A stretch of DNA of 64,000 nucleotides. It comes from Thiocapsa marina 5811. GTDB taxonomy: Bacteria; Pseudomonadota; Gammaproteobacteria; Chromatiales; Chromatiaceae. The notes under the pieces are model-generated. The model had not been told where the DNA came from. It did not search any database and saw nothing but the letters and a program-made list of their open reading frames with translations. Positions within the stretch are counted from its first letter, which is position 1; every line of letters starts with the position of its first letter. Below are positions 27,735 through 35,583 of the stretch, piece by piece. The translations under genes were made by a program, and so were the position numbers. The stretch covers positions 1 to 64,000 of the forward strand of contig NZ_AFWV01000004.1 of assembly GCF_000223985.1 (NCBI RefSeq), read 5' to 3'.

Positions 27735-28610
27735 ATGAATGATCGCGAAACGATCGCACGCCATATCGCGCATGCGACCGGAAGGCCTTTCCGTATCCGG
27801 CGAGAGCAGTCGGTCGGCGGCGGCTGCATCAATCGCGCAGTCGTCCTCGCCGACGGTGCGCGGGCCTATTTCGTCAAGCTCAACAGTGCCGACCGCTTGG
27901 AGATGTTCGAGGCGGAGTCCGCGGGCCTCGCTGCGCTTGGGGCGGCGAATGCGATTCGGGTGCCGGAACCCGTCTGCACCGGCGTAGCGGGCAACCAAAG
28001 CTATCTGGCCATCGAGCATCTCGATCTCGCCGGGCGTTTGGACGGCGCGGAGGCGGGCCGCCGACTCGCGCAGCTGCATCGATGCACCGCGCCCGATTTC
28101 GGCTGGCATCGCGACAACACCATCGGCTCGACCCCGCAGCACAACACGCAAACCTTCGACTGGGTCGAGTTCTGGCGTGTGCATCGGCTCGGATTCCAGC
28201 TGGATCTGGCGGCACGCAACGGCCACGGCCGCGCCTTGTCGGGCTCGGGCGAGCGCTTGATGTCGGTTCTCGACCATCTGATCGGCCACCGCCCCGCGCC
28301 GTCTCTAGTGCACGGTGATCTCTGGGGCGGCAACATCGGTGCAACCCGCGAGGGCGAGCCGGTCATCTTCGATCCAGCGGTCTATTACGGCGATCGGGAG
28401 ACCGACCTGGCCATGACCGAGCTCTTCGGCGGCTTCGGCTCCGACTTCTACGCGGCCTATCGGGAGGCTTGGCCGATGCCGCCCGAGTACGACACGCGCA
28501 GGATCCTCTACAATCTTTACCATATCCTGAATCACCTCAATCTCTTCGGCGGCGGCTATCTCGCACAGGCCAAAGGGATGATGGATCGGCTGCTGGCTGC
28601 GGTGCGTTGA
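27735..28610 (+). CDS. Fructosamine kinase-like protein
   Basis: The product has the fructosamine/ketosamine-3-kinase fold: SVGGGCINRAVVLADG (nucleotide loop), YFVKLNSADRLEMFEAESAGL (ATP lysine), then LVHGDLWGGNIGATREG (catalytic loop HGDLWxGN) and VIFDPAVYYGDRETDLAMTELFGGF (metal-binding DPA). It would phosphorylate Amadori products so that they decompose, a protein-deglycation repair function. I chose the ATG at 27735; an in-frame ATG at 27714 would add seven residues. It begins 43 bp after the HNH gene in the same direction. Confidence 0.9.
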   Translation: MNDRETIARHIAHATGRPFRIRREQSVGGGCINRAVVLADGARAYFVKLNSADRLEMFEAESAGLAALGAANAIRVPEPVCTGVAGNQSYLAIEHLDLAGRLDGAEAGRRLAQLHRCTAPDFGWHRDNTIGSTPQHNTQTFDWVEFWRVHRLGFQLDLAARNGHGRALSGSGERLMSVLDHLIGHRPAPSLVHGDLWGGNIGATREGEPVIFDPAVYYGDRETDLAMTELFGGFGSDFYAAYREAWPMPPEYDTRRILYNLYHILNHLNLFGGGYLAQAKGMMDRLLAAVR

Positions 28611-28735
28611 GGAGGCGACGTACGCGATGCGGGGAATCCTCATTTCCCTGAAAATGACGGATATGTTAAAAGACCCGATACGACGTCCAAGATTTGTTCG
28701 ACCTCTGCTTGAGTTACGCCGATCCCTTCTTCTCC

Positions 28736-29251
28736 ATGCCTAGAGAGCTCCTCATCCTGCGACACGCCAAGTCCGACTGGGACTCGGTCGCAACGAGCGA
28801 TTTCGAGCGTCCCTTGGCGAAACGCGGCAAGAGCGATGCCCCCAAGGTCGGAGCCTGGCTGTATCGCGAGGGTTTGGTCCCGGATCTGGTCGTGAGCTCC
28901 CCGGCCGAGCGCGCCAAACAGACCGCCTCGAAGGTCTGCAAGTGCCTCGACATCAAGAAAAAGCAGATCCTCTGGGATGCCGACATCTACGAGGCCGAGG
29001 TTCCGAAGCTCTTGTCCGTCCTCGGGCGCTGTTCGCCCGAGGCGGCGACCGTCCTCTTGATCGGCCATAATCCGGGTCTCGAGCAGCTCCTGATGCACCT
29101 GGTCGGCGAGGATCTGGAGATCCCGGACGACGGCAAACTCCTCCCGACGGGCACCGTCGCCCGACTGGAGATGCCCGACGATTGGAGTGCGCTGCCGTGC
29201 GGCAGCGCTCAGCTGATCTCGATCACCCGCCCGCGCAGCCTCAAGGGCTGA
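28736..29251 (+). CDS. sixA: Phosphohistidine phosphatase SixA
   Basis: A 171-residue histidine-phosphatase-superfamily protein. The catalytic RH motif is at the N-terminus (ELLILRHAKSDWDSV, His8 of the product), with a second conserved arginine in VSSPAERAKQTA and a second histidine in VLLIGHNPGLEQLL. In E. coli SixA dephosphorylates phosphohistidine carriers such as ArcB or NPr. The start at 28736 matches the family N-terminus. The palindromic repeat at 29264 begins 12 bp after the stop. Confidence 0.92.
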   Translation: MPRELLILRHAKSDWDSVATSDFERPLAKRGKSDAPKVGAWLYREGLVPDLVVSSPAERAKQTASKVCKCLDIKKKQILWDADIYEAEVPKLLSVLGRCSPEAATVLLIGHNPGLEQLLMHLVGEDLEIPDDGKLLPTGTVARLEMPDDWSALPCGSAQLISITRPRSLKG

Positions 29252-29263
29252 GTCCGTCACGAC

Positions 29264-29350
29264 TTAAACCGCGCCCGAAGGGGTCTGCGGTGTTTTTGGA
29301 TGGGATCGGCCCCGGCAGACTTGACCACCATTGGTGCCGGCGCGGTTTAA
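29264..29350. repeat. Palindromic repeat family A, copy after sixA
   Basis: An 87-bp element with perfect 12-bp inverted ends, TTAAACCGCGCC and GGCGCGGTTTAA. Its 29-bp core at 29292–29320 is the exact reverse complement of the core at 63907–63935 in another copy. The centre is rich in G/C and could fold back. Confidence 0.9.
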
Positions 29351-29504
29351 GCCATTAAAAAATAAATTATTTTAAGCAGCGCGCCCGCTAAGGGCCGTGG
29401 ATGCACTAAACGTCGAGCTGAGTCGAAAACGAGCATCTTACTCGGGACACGGTTTAACCCGGCCGCAGCGTCCGATCGACAAGACCCTCTTTCGCTTTCT
29501 TCTC

Positions 29505-29590
29505 CTAAACCGCGCCCCGCCACGTCCGCGTGCGACCGCCAAGGCCGCAGCGACCCCGCAACATCGCGTGTCGTGTCGAGCGCGGTTTAG
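29505..29590. repeat. Palindromic repeat family A, divergent copy after the EF-G gene
   Basis: The ends are CTAAACCGCG and CGCGGTTTAG (10 bp, perfect). The interior lacks the shared core. The right end supplies the TAA stop codon of the EF-G-like gene, and a stray half (CACGGTTTAA) lies just to the left at about 29449. The whole 29252–29586 stretch holds only such repeats and one AT-rich patch. Confidence 0.75.
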
Positions 29591-31635
29591 AGATCGAACC
29601 GGTCGAACTCCATACTGAACTGCCCCCGGCCTTGAGTGAGGCTGCGCAGCGCGGTGGCATAGCCGAGCAGGGGTTCCAGCGAGGCCTCGGCACGGATCGC
29701 GATGTCCTCGCCGACGGACTCGGTACCCTGAATCAGGGCCCGTCGCGCCTGTAGGTCGCCCAAGACCGTGCCGAGGTTCGGTTCCGGGATGACGACCTCG
29801 ACACGCATGATCGGATGCATCGTGACCGGCTCGGCGCGTTCGAGCGCTTGGCGCAGGGCCTTGGATGCCGCCGCGCCGAGCGCCTCCGGGGTCGAGGCCG
29901 CGCCGAAAAGCTCGACCTCGACGATCCGCACCCGGATGTCTTGGACCTGGGCGCCGAGCACGGGTCCGGCCGCCAAGGTCGATCTCAGCGACTGCTCGAT
30001 CGCCTCGCGTTGCGCCGTGCTCGGCTCGACCCCTACGGGGATGACGTGCGCGGCCCATTCGAGCCGGTCGCCGCTCCCGCGCGGGAGCGGCTCGATCGCG
30101 AGTGCGACGCGCGCCATGAGATCCTGCTGGCGCGGATCGGGTGTGGGCGGCGGCGCGAAGACCGCATCCGCCGTTGCCGGCCGGCGGATGGTCTCGCGAA
30201 CGGCGACGGCGGGTCGGCCGCTGCGGATCCGCACGCCGAACTCGCGCTCGATGCGCTCGAGCACGATCTGAAGGTGAAGCTCCCCCATGCCGCGCAGCAG
30301 GCGTTGGCCGGTCTCGGGATCCTCTTCGACGCGCAGTGTCGGGTCTTCCTGCTGGACCTTGTCCAGAACCTCGAGCAGCTTCTCTTCATCCGTGCCCGCG
30401 GCGGGCTCGATCGCCAGCCCGAGCACGGGGGCGCGCGCCTCGATCCGTTCGAGGCTGAGCAGGTGACCGGGGGCGCACAGGGTATCGCCGGTCGAGGCGT
30501 GGCGCAGCCCGGCGAGGAGGACGATCTCGCCCGCCTCGGCGCGATCGATGCGGGTCTTCTTTCCGGCGTCCACGTCGAAGAGCCGTGCGACCTGCTCGCG
30601 CCGAGCACTGCCGCCGGGGGTCGGCACCTCCACCGTGTCGCCCGGCGACAAGGTCCCCCGATAGATCCGCGCAAAGACATGGCGGCGCCCGTCCCAGAGT
30701 TGGACCTTGAAGGCGAGGGCCGCCAGAGGGCCTTCGGTGCCCATCAGGATCTCGATGTCGGTCCCGTCCGGCTGCACGGCGTGAGCCGACGGTCGGTCGA
30801 GCGGCGCGGGAAGGAAATCGACTACCCCGTCGAGCAGCGGCTGAACGCCGAGATTCCGCAGCGCGCTCCCGCCGTAGCAAGGACAGAAGCGGCCCGCCAG
30901 CGCGCCGCGACGGATTGCCGCGCGCAGGGCGTCCGGTGCTGGCTCCTCGCCGGCCAGCACGCGTTCGGCCAGATCCTCGTCCATCTCCGCGGCGGCCAGA
31001 TACAGGGACTCGCGAAGATCCGCGACCGCGTCCCAGAGCGCGTCCGGGCACGGCTCGGTCACGAGCGCATCTCCTTGCTCGCCGAGGAAACCAATTCGCC
31101 TTCGTTCGATCAAATCCACGACCGCGCTCTCGTCCGGGATCGGAAAAGTGATGGCGATCGGCTCGATCTTCAGGCGCCGCCTGACTGCATCGAGCGCCCG
31201 CCGGTAGTCCGCCCCGGGGCGATCCATCTTGTTGACGAAGAAGAGGGTCGGCAGATTGAAATGCGTGCGTTGACGCCAGACCGTCTCGGTCTGAGGCTCC
31301 ACGCCCCGCACCCCGTCGAGCACCAGGATGCAGCCGTCGAGGACGCGCATGGCGCGCTCGACCTCGATCGTGAAGTCGACATGACCGGGGGTGTCGACCA
31401 CCTGCAGCACGTGCTCGCGCCACGGCGCCTTGGTGACCGCGGAGGTGATGGTGATGCCGTGCTGCTGCTCCTCGGCCATATAGTCCATGTGGGCGGCGCC
31501 GTCGTGGACCTCGCCGATCTTGTAGGACGCGCCGGTGTAGAAGAGGATTCGCTCGGTCAGCGTGGTCTTGCCCGCGTCGACGTGGGCGGCGACGCCGATG
31601 TTGCGGACGTGAGACAATCGAGACAATTTCTTCAT
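29587..31635 (-). CDS. Elongation factor G paralogue (EF-G2-like)
   Basis: A 682-residue translational GTPase with P-loop AAHVDAGKTTLTERIL, switch II DTPGHVDFTIEVERAM, specificity motif FVNKMDRPGADY, and EF-G domains II–V (for example GMGELHLQIVLERIEREFG and the C-terminal SLTQGRGQFSMEFDRF). It stands outside the ribosomal-protein (str) operon, where the main fusA normally sits, so it is most likely a second EF-G. Such paralogues act in ribosome recycling or under special conditions in some bacteria. Which role applies here cannot be told from sequence alone. Confidence 0.9.
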   Translation of the reverse strand: MKKLSRLSHVRNIGVAAHVDAGKTTLTERILFYTGASYKIGEVHDGAAHMDYMAEEQQHGITITSAVTKAPWREHVLQVVDTPGHVDFTIEVERAMRVLDGCILVLDGVRGVEPQTETVWRQRTHFNLPTLFFVNKMDRPGADYRRALDAVRRRLKIEPIAITFPIPDESAVVDLIERRRIGFLGEQGDALVTEPCPDALWDAVADLRESLYLAAAEMDEDLAERVLAGEEPAPDALRAAIRRGALAGRFCPCYGGSALRNLGVQPLLDGVVDFLPAPLDRPSAHAVQPDGTDIEILMGTEGPLAALAFKVQLWDGRRHVFARIYRGTLSPGDTVEVPTPGGSARREQVARLFDVDAGKKTRIDRAEAGEIVLLAGLRHASTGDTLCAPGHLLSLERIEARAPVLGLAIEPAAGTDEEKLLEVLDKVQQEDPTLRVEEDPETGQRLLRGMGELHLQIVLERIEREFGVRIRSGRPAVAVRETIRRPATADAVFAPPPTPDPRQQDLMARVALAIEPLPRGSGDRLEWAAHVIPVGVEPSTAQREAIEQSLRSTLAAGPVLGAQVQDIRVRIVEVELFGAASTPEALGAAASKALRQALERAEPVTMHPIMRVEVVIPEPNLGTVLGDLQARRALIQGTESVGEDIAIRAEASLEPLLGYATALRSLTQGRGQFSMEFDRFDL

Positions 31636-31668
31636 CCGATTTCAACCGATATAGAAGCGAGAGAATCT

Positions 31669-32634
31669 ATGAGCGATTTTGTTCTTGGCCGACGTCAACG
31701 CGCCTGGATCGCCACCGCGGTCTGTGCGTCTGTCTTGGGCGTCGGGGCCGTCGACGGCGTCGGGGCCGAGACCTTCCGCCTCGAGAACCCGAACGACTCG
31801 GTGGTGGGGGTCCCCTTCTACTTCAAGGCGCGCGCCCAAGATACCTTGCTGGACGTCGCGCGCCAGAACGGGCTGGGTTTCGACGACATGCGTCAAGCCA
31901 ACCCCGATGTCGACATCTGGGTGCCGGGCGACGGCACGCCTGTCATGGTTCCGGCCTTTTACGTGCTTCCGGATGCTCCGCGGACAGGCATCGTGATCAA
32001 TCGCGCCGAAAAACGTCTCTACTACTTCCCGCCGAACGATCCGAATGAAGTTCGGATTTACGCCATCAGCGTCGGCAAGGACGCCATGGGCACACCTCTA
32101 GGCAGCTTCACCGTGATCGAAAAGCGCAAGGATCCGACCTGGACGCCCGGGCCGAACGTTCGTGCGGCCCACGCGGCTTACGGGGACATCTTGCCGGCCG
32201 TGGTACCGCCGGGCCCGGACAACCCGTTGGGCAAGTATGCCATGCGTTTGAGCCGTCCCGATTATCTGATCCACGGGACCAGTCAGCCGTGGGGGCTCGG
32301 GATGGAGGTCAGCGGGGGCTGCATCCGTATGTACCCCGAAGGTATCGAGGAATTATATGGTTTGACCGATATCTCGACGCCGGTAAACATCATCGACCAG
32401 CCCTACAAGGTCGGATGGCGTGGAGACGAGCTGTACCTGGAGGTCCAGACCGGCGAGAAAAGCGTGCGACGGAGCGCGAGGGAGGTGATCCCGCATTGGG
32501 CGAAGGATAGCGAGGGTGTGACGATCGACTGGGAGGCGGTGGAGCGGGCCGTGCGCGAGGACACCGGCATCCCACAGCTCGTGGGAAGCCGGCGCAGTCC
32601 CTCGGAAGGGTCTTACTTGCCCATGATCTTCTGA
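31669..32634 (+). CDS. L,D-transpeptidase (ErfK/YbiS/YcfS/YnhG type)
   Basis: The 321-residue exported protein has a signal segment (AWIATAVCASVLGVGAVDGVGA), a LysM-like N-terminal region (DTLLDVARQNGLGFDDMRQA) and a YkuD domain. The catalytic signature is HGTSQPWGLGMEVSGGCIRM near residues 205–225, containing the conserved His and the nucleophilic Cys. Enzymes of this class form 3-3 peptidoglycan crosslinks or attach Lpp to peptidoglycan. Its 3' end overlaps by 22 bp a convergent gene for an Lpp-like lipoprotein that ends in lysine, which favours the lipoprotein-attachment role. Confidence 0.92.
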   Translation: MSDFVLGRRQRAWIATAVCASVLGVGAVDGVGAETFRLENPNDSVVGVPFYFKARAQDTLLDVARQNGLGFDDMRQANPDVDIWVPGDGTPVMVPAFYVLPDAPRTGIVINRAEKRLYYFPPNDPNEVRIYAISVGKDAMGTPLGSFTVIEKRKDPTWTPGPNVRAAHAAYGDILPAVVPPGPDNPLGKYAMRLSRPDYLIHGTSQPWGLGMEVSGGCIRMYPEGIEELYGLTDISTPVNIIDQPYKVGWRGDELYLEVQTGEKSVRRSAREVIPHWAKDSEGVTIDWEAVERAVREDTGIPQLVGSRRSPSEGSYLPMIF

Positions 32635-32810
32635 TACATGCGGTCAAGACGCTCGGTGTTGGCGTTGCAGCAAGCCTGGGCACTGTTGGCAGTGTCCATG
32701 GCCTGCTGAGCCATGTCGCGAGCGGTCTGGTCGGTGGTGCAACCGCCCAGCAGGGAAACGCCGAGAACGGCAACAGCGGACAGGGAAGCGAGCTTGACAA
32801 TCTTGGTCAT
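32613..32810 (-). CDS. Lpp-like small outer-membrane lipoprotein
   Basis: A 65-residue lipoprotein: signal and lipobox (LASLSAVAVLGVSLLGGC), then an alanine-zipper-type helix (DMAQQAMDTANSAQACCNAN) and a C-terminal MYQKIMGK. The final residue is lysine, the residue through which E. coli Lpp is linked to peptidoglycan. A good AGGAGAT ribosome site lies before the ATG at 32810. Two adjacent cysteines in the helix are unusual. It is convergent with, and overlaps, the L,D-transpeptidase gene. Confidence 0.85.
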   Translation of the reverse strand: MTKIVKLASLSAVAVLGVSLLGGCTTDQTARDMAQQAMDTANSAQACCNANTERLDRMYQKIMGK

Positions 32811-32837
32811 CGTTTTAAATCTCCTGAAGTTGGCCAC

Positions 32838-33238
32838 TAGGCCCTATGTATATAACACATCACCGCGGGTTTTTCCGAGCCTCGGACCTTTTCCCGCCCC
32901 GGAGAGCCGGAGCGTCTTGGCTTGAGGCTGGCGGCTGATCTCGCATTTGTTGCTTTTGCCCCACTCCAAAGAACGTGAGACGCTGAAGACAGACGCGGAT
33001 CAACAGACAGATTGAGGCAAATTTAGCCACGTATCAAGTCTGCAACGACCGTGTAGGCGAGTTTTTTTCATCGGCACCGTGTCGATACACCTCCGGGGGT
33101 GTACGCTCGCTGAACGATATGCCCCGTCGCGGAACCTCGGCGCTGGATCCATGCACCCTCGTGGGGCAGAATTGCGCTCGGTCGACCACGGCGGTGATCC
33201 GTCTGCCGACCGTCCTTGCCGGCTCGAAGGAGATGCAG
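32838..33238. other. 400-bp intergenic region
   Basis: Holds the divergent upstream regions of the Lpp-like gene and the chorismate-lyase-like gene. An AT-rich patch (TATATAACA, 32848–32856) next to the lipoprotein gene could be its -10 region on the minus strand. No good -35 is seen and no further gene is supported. Confidence 0.4.
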
Positions 33239-33850
33239 ATGCGCCGTTACTACGGTCGTTCAGTTCAGGACCAGGGGACGCGATCCGCGCAGGCGTCCTT
33301 CCGCTGCGACGGGTTCGTCCGCGACGGCGTCATCGCCGCACCTTCCGGGGACCCGGTGGCGTTGATGACGCTCCCGCCCTTTTTGCGCGCGCTCCTGGTG
33401 ACGGACGGAACCGTGACCAAGATCCTGGAGGCCTATTTTTGGGAGCCCGTCACGGTCGACACGCTCGAGCAGCGTTTCGAGACCGCCGAGGAGTCCGTTC
33501 CCGCGATCCAGGTCGTGCCCGGCGATCGCTGTCTGATCCGCGATGCGCGGTTGCGCGGCACGGATTCGGGCCGCAGTTTTGCCGAGGCCTTCTCGCTGAT
33601 TCGAACCGAGCTGATCCCGTCCGGCTTCCGCCAGCGCCTCATCGACCGCGAGATCGGCATCGGCGTGCTGATTCGCGACAGCGGTCTGGAGAGCTATCGC
33701 GAGGTCTTGGACGTCGGTGTCGAGGTGAGCACCGAGGGTCGCCTCGCCGTGTGTCGAACCTACCGCATCATCATCGAGAGGCGTCCGGTGATTCTCATTA
33801 CCGAGTGCTTCCCTCTTGCGCTCTATGCAGGGGAGCCGGACGCGGCCTGA
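33239..33850 (+). CDS. Chorismate lyase-like (DUF98/PF01947) protein
   Basis: The start at 33239 is chosen because AAGGAG sits six bases upstream. The 203-residue product shows the family block LPPFLRALLVTDGTVTKILEAYFWEPVTV near residues 42–70, then LIRTELIPSGFRQRLIDREIGIGVLI and the end VCRTYRIIIERRPVILITECFPL. The family contains chorismate pyruvate-lyases that make 4-hydroxybenzoate, but many members are uncharacterised. No ubiA is adjacent. Instead it is followed 51 bp later by a membrane-protein operon. Confidence 0.78.
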   Translation: MRRYYGRSVQDQGTRSAQASFRCDGFVRDGVIAAPSGDPVALMTLPPFLRALLVTDGTVTKILEAYFWEPVTVDTLEQRFETAEESVPAIQVVPGDRCLIRDARLRGTDSGRSFAEAFSLIRTELIPSGFRQRLIDREIGIGVLIRDSGLESYREVLDVGVEVSTEGRLAVCRTYRIIIERRPVILITECFPLALYAGEPDAA

Positions 33851-33901
33851 CCGGGCCCGACCTTCGGGTGCCTCGCCCTGAGCCCGCGTCCCGAACGGAC
33901 C

Positions 33902-34600
33902 ATGCCGACACCCATCGATACCGTTCGGCTCTACGAGACCCCGGAAGGCGTGGATCTTGCGCTGCGAGTGGCCGGTCCGGCTCCGCGGGCCATCGCCTAC
34001 CTTCTGGATATCCTCATCCGCTTCGCGCTTCTGCTCCTCGTGCTGCCGCTCGCGGCCTTTTCCGGCCTCGGCACCGGTCTGATCCTCCTCGCCGTCTTCG
34101 GGCTCGAATGGCTCTACCCCGTGGTCTTCGAGGTCCGTCGCGGAGCGACGCCCGGAAAGCGCCTGATGGGCCTGATGGTGGTGCATGACGACGGGACGCC
34201 CGTGCGCTTGCCCGCGTCCCTGATCCGCAATCTGCTGCGGGTGGTGGACTTTCTCCCGGTGTTCTACGGCGTCGGACTCGTCAGTATGCTGGTGGATCAG
34301 GATTTCCGCCGTCTCGGCGATCTGGCCGCGGGCACCCTGGTGGTCTATGCCGATACGCCGCCGCCGAAACCGACACTCCCGCGGGTCGCCCCGCAACCCC
34401 CGCCGGCGGGTCTGCCGGTCGAGGCACAACAGGCGATCCTGGCCTTCGCCGAGCGCGGTCAAACCGTGTCCGAGGCGCGCCGGATCGAGCTCGCCGAGAT
34501 CCTCGCGGACGGCGTCGGTCGGCAAGGCGAGGGTGCCGTCGCGCAGGTCAATGCCTGGGCCGCATGGCTTGCGCGCGGGGTACCGGACGGTCGCGGATGA
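33902..34600 (+). CDS. RDD-family membrane protein
   Basis: This 232-residue protein carries an RDD domain: RAIAYLLDILIRFALLLLVLP (first helix with the Arg/Asp pair), a second helix (GLGTGLILLAVFGLEWLYPVV), and RRGATPGKRLMGLMVV followed by DQDFRRLGDLAAGTLVVY. The C-terminal 70 residues are soluble. RDD proteins are multi-span membrane proteins of mostly unknown, sometimes transport-related, function. It is the first gene of a tight operon, overlapping the next gene by 4 bp. Confidence 0.9.
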   Translation: MPTPIDTVRLYETPEGVDLALRVAGPAPRAIAYLLDILIRFALLLLVLPLAAFSGLGTGLILLAVFGLEWLYPVVFEVRRGATPGKRLMGLMVVHDDGTPVRLPASLIRNLLRVVDFLPVFYGVGLVSMLVDQDFRRLGDLAAGTLVVYADTPPPKPTLPRVAPQPPPAGLPVEAQQAILAFAERGQTVSEARRIELAEILADGVGRQGEGAVAQVNAWAAWLARGVPDGRG

Positions 34601-35583
34601 AACAGGACGCCTTCGAGTCCGCCGCATCGCCGATCTGGACCGAGTACCGCGTCATGCTCGACGCACTCGAGAATCCGCGCCGACGGCGGGCGCATATCCC
34701 CGACTTAGCCTCCTTTCCGCAGCTGCATCGCCGTCTGTGCAGCGACTATGCGCTGGCGCGCAGTCGGCGCTACAGCCCCGGGTTGATTGCAGATCTCGAG
34801 GTGCTGGTGCGGCGGGGTCACCGCCAACTCTATCGGCGAGGCTCCGCCCCGTTGCGGGCCACGCTCGATTTCATGGCCAGGCAGTTTCCCCGGACCCTGC
34901 GTCGCCACTCGGCGGTCTTCTGGATCGCCGCGGCGCTGTTTTTTCTGCCGATGATCGGGATGGGGGTCGCCGTTCATCAGGATACGGATCTGGTCTACAG
35001 CCTGCTCGACGCCGAGCAGGTTGCGGATCTCGAGTCGCTCTACGACCCGACTCGGCACGCGCCGGGACGCGGCAGCGAGCGCTTGGCCGATACGGACGTG
35101 GCCATGTTCGGCTTCTATGTCATGAACAACGTCGGGATCGGTTTTCGCACCTTTGCCGGCGGCCTCGTCTTGGGTCTCGGCAGTCTGGTCATCCTGCTCG
35201 TGAACGGGCTGTCGATCGGTGCCGTCGCCGGGCACCTGACCCGCCTGGATTACGGGACGACCTTCTGGCCCTTCGTCAGCGGACACGGGCCCTTCGAGCT
35301 GACGGCGATCGCGATTTGCGGGGCCGCCGGATTACTGCTCGGTCAGGCACTCCTGGCGCCGGGGCAGCGCACCCGGCTCGCCGCGCTGCGCGCGAATGCC
35401 CGCGATGCCGTGATCCTCGTCGGCGGTGCAGCGCTGATGCTGGTCTCTGCCGCGGTGATCGAGGCCTTCTGGTCGGCGGGGCCAGCGCCGTCGGGGCTGA
35501 AATACGGCGTCGGTGTCCTCGGTTGGGTCCTGGTCGCGGTCTATCTCGCGCTGGCCGGACGGGCGGGCGACGATGCGCATTGA
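34597..35583 (+). CDS. Stage II sporulation protein M (SpoIIM)-family membrane protein
   Basis: 328 residues from the ATG that overlaps the RDD stop. An N-terminal cytoplasmic helical part (YALARSRRYSPGLIADLEVLVRRGHRQL) is followed by several membrane helices (HSAVFWIAAALFFLPMIGMGVAV; FAGGLVLGLGSLVILLVNG; FELTAIAICGAAGLLLGQALL). This is the SpoIIM/DUF95 fold, found in many non-sporulating bacteria next to RDD, DUF4129, MoxR and DUF58 genes. The function outside sporulation is unknown. Confidence 0.88.
   Translation: MKQDAFESAASPIWTEYRVMLDALENPRRRRAHIPDLASFPQLHRRLCSDYALARSRRYSPGLIADLEVLVRRGHRQLYRRGSAPLRATLDFMARQFPRTLRRHSAVFWIAAALFFLPMIGMGVAVHQDTDLVYSLLDAEQVADLESLYDPTRHAPGRGSERLADTDVAMFGFYVMNNVGIGFRTFAGGLVLGLGSLVILLVNGLSIGAVAGHLTRLDYGTTFWPFVSGHGPFELTAIAICGAAGLLLGQALLAPGQRTRLAALRANARDAVILVGGAALMLVSAAVIEAFWSAGPAPSGLKYGVGVLGWVLVAVYLALAGRAGDDAH

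Noticed and set aside
29815-31668. A long plus-strand open frame running into the L,D-transpeptidase gene
   Set aside because: This part is antisense to the EF-G-like gene. Family similarity and the signal peptide begin only at the ATG at 31669.
34597-35583. Evidence for sporulation
   Set aside because: SpoIIM-family proteins occur widely in non-sporulating bacteria within RDD/DUF4129 operons; no other sporulation gene is present.
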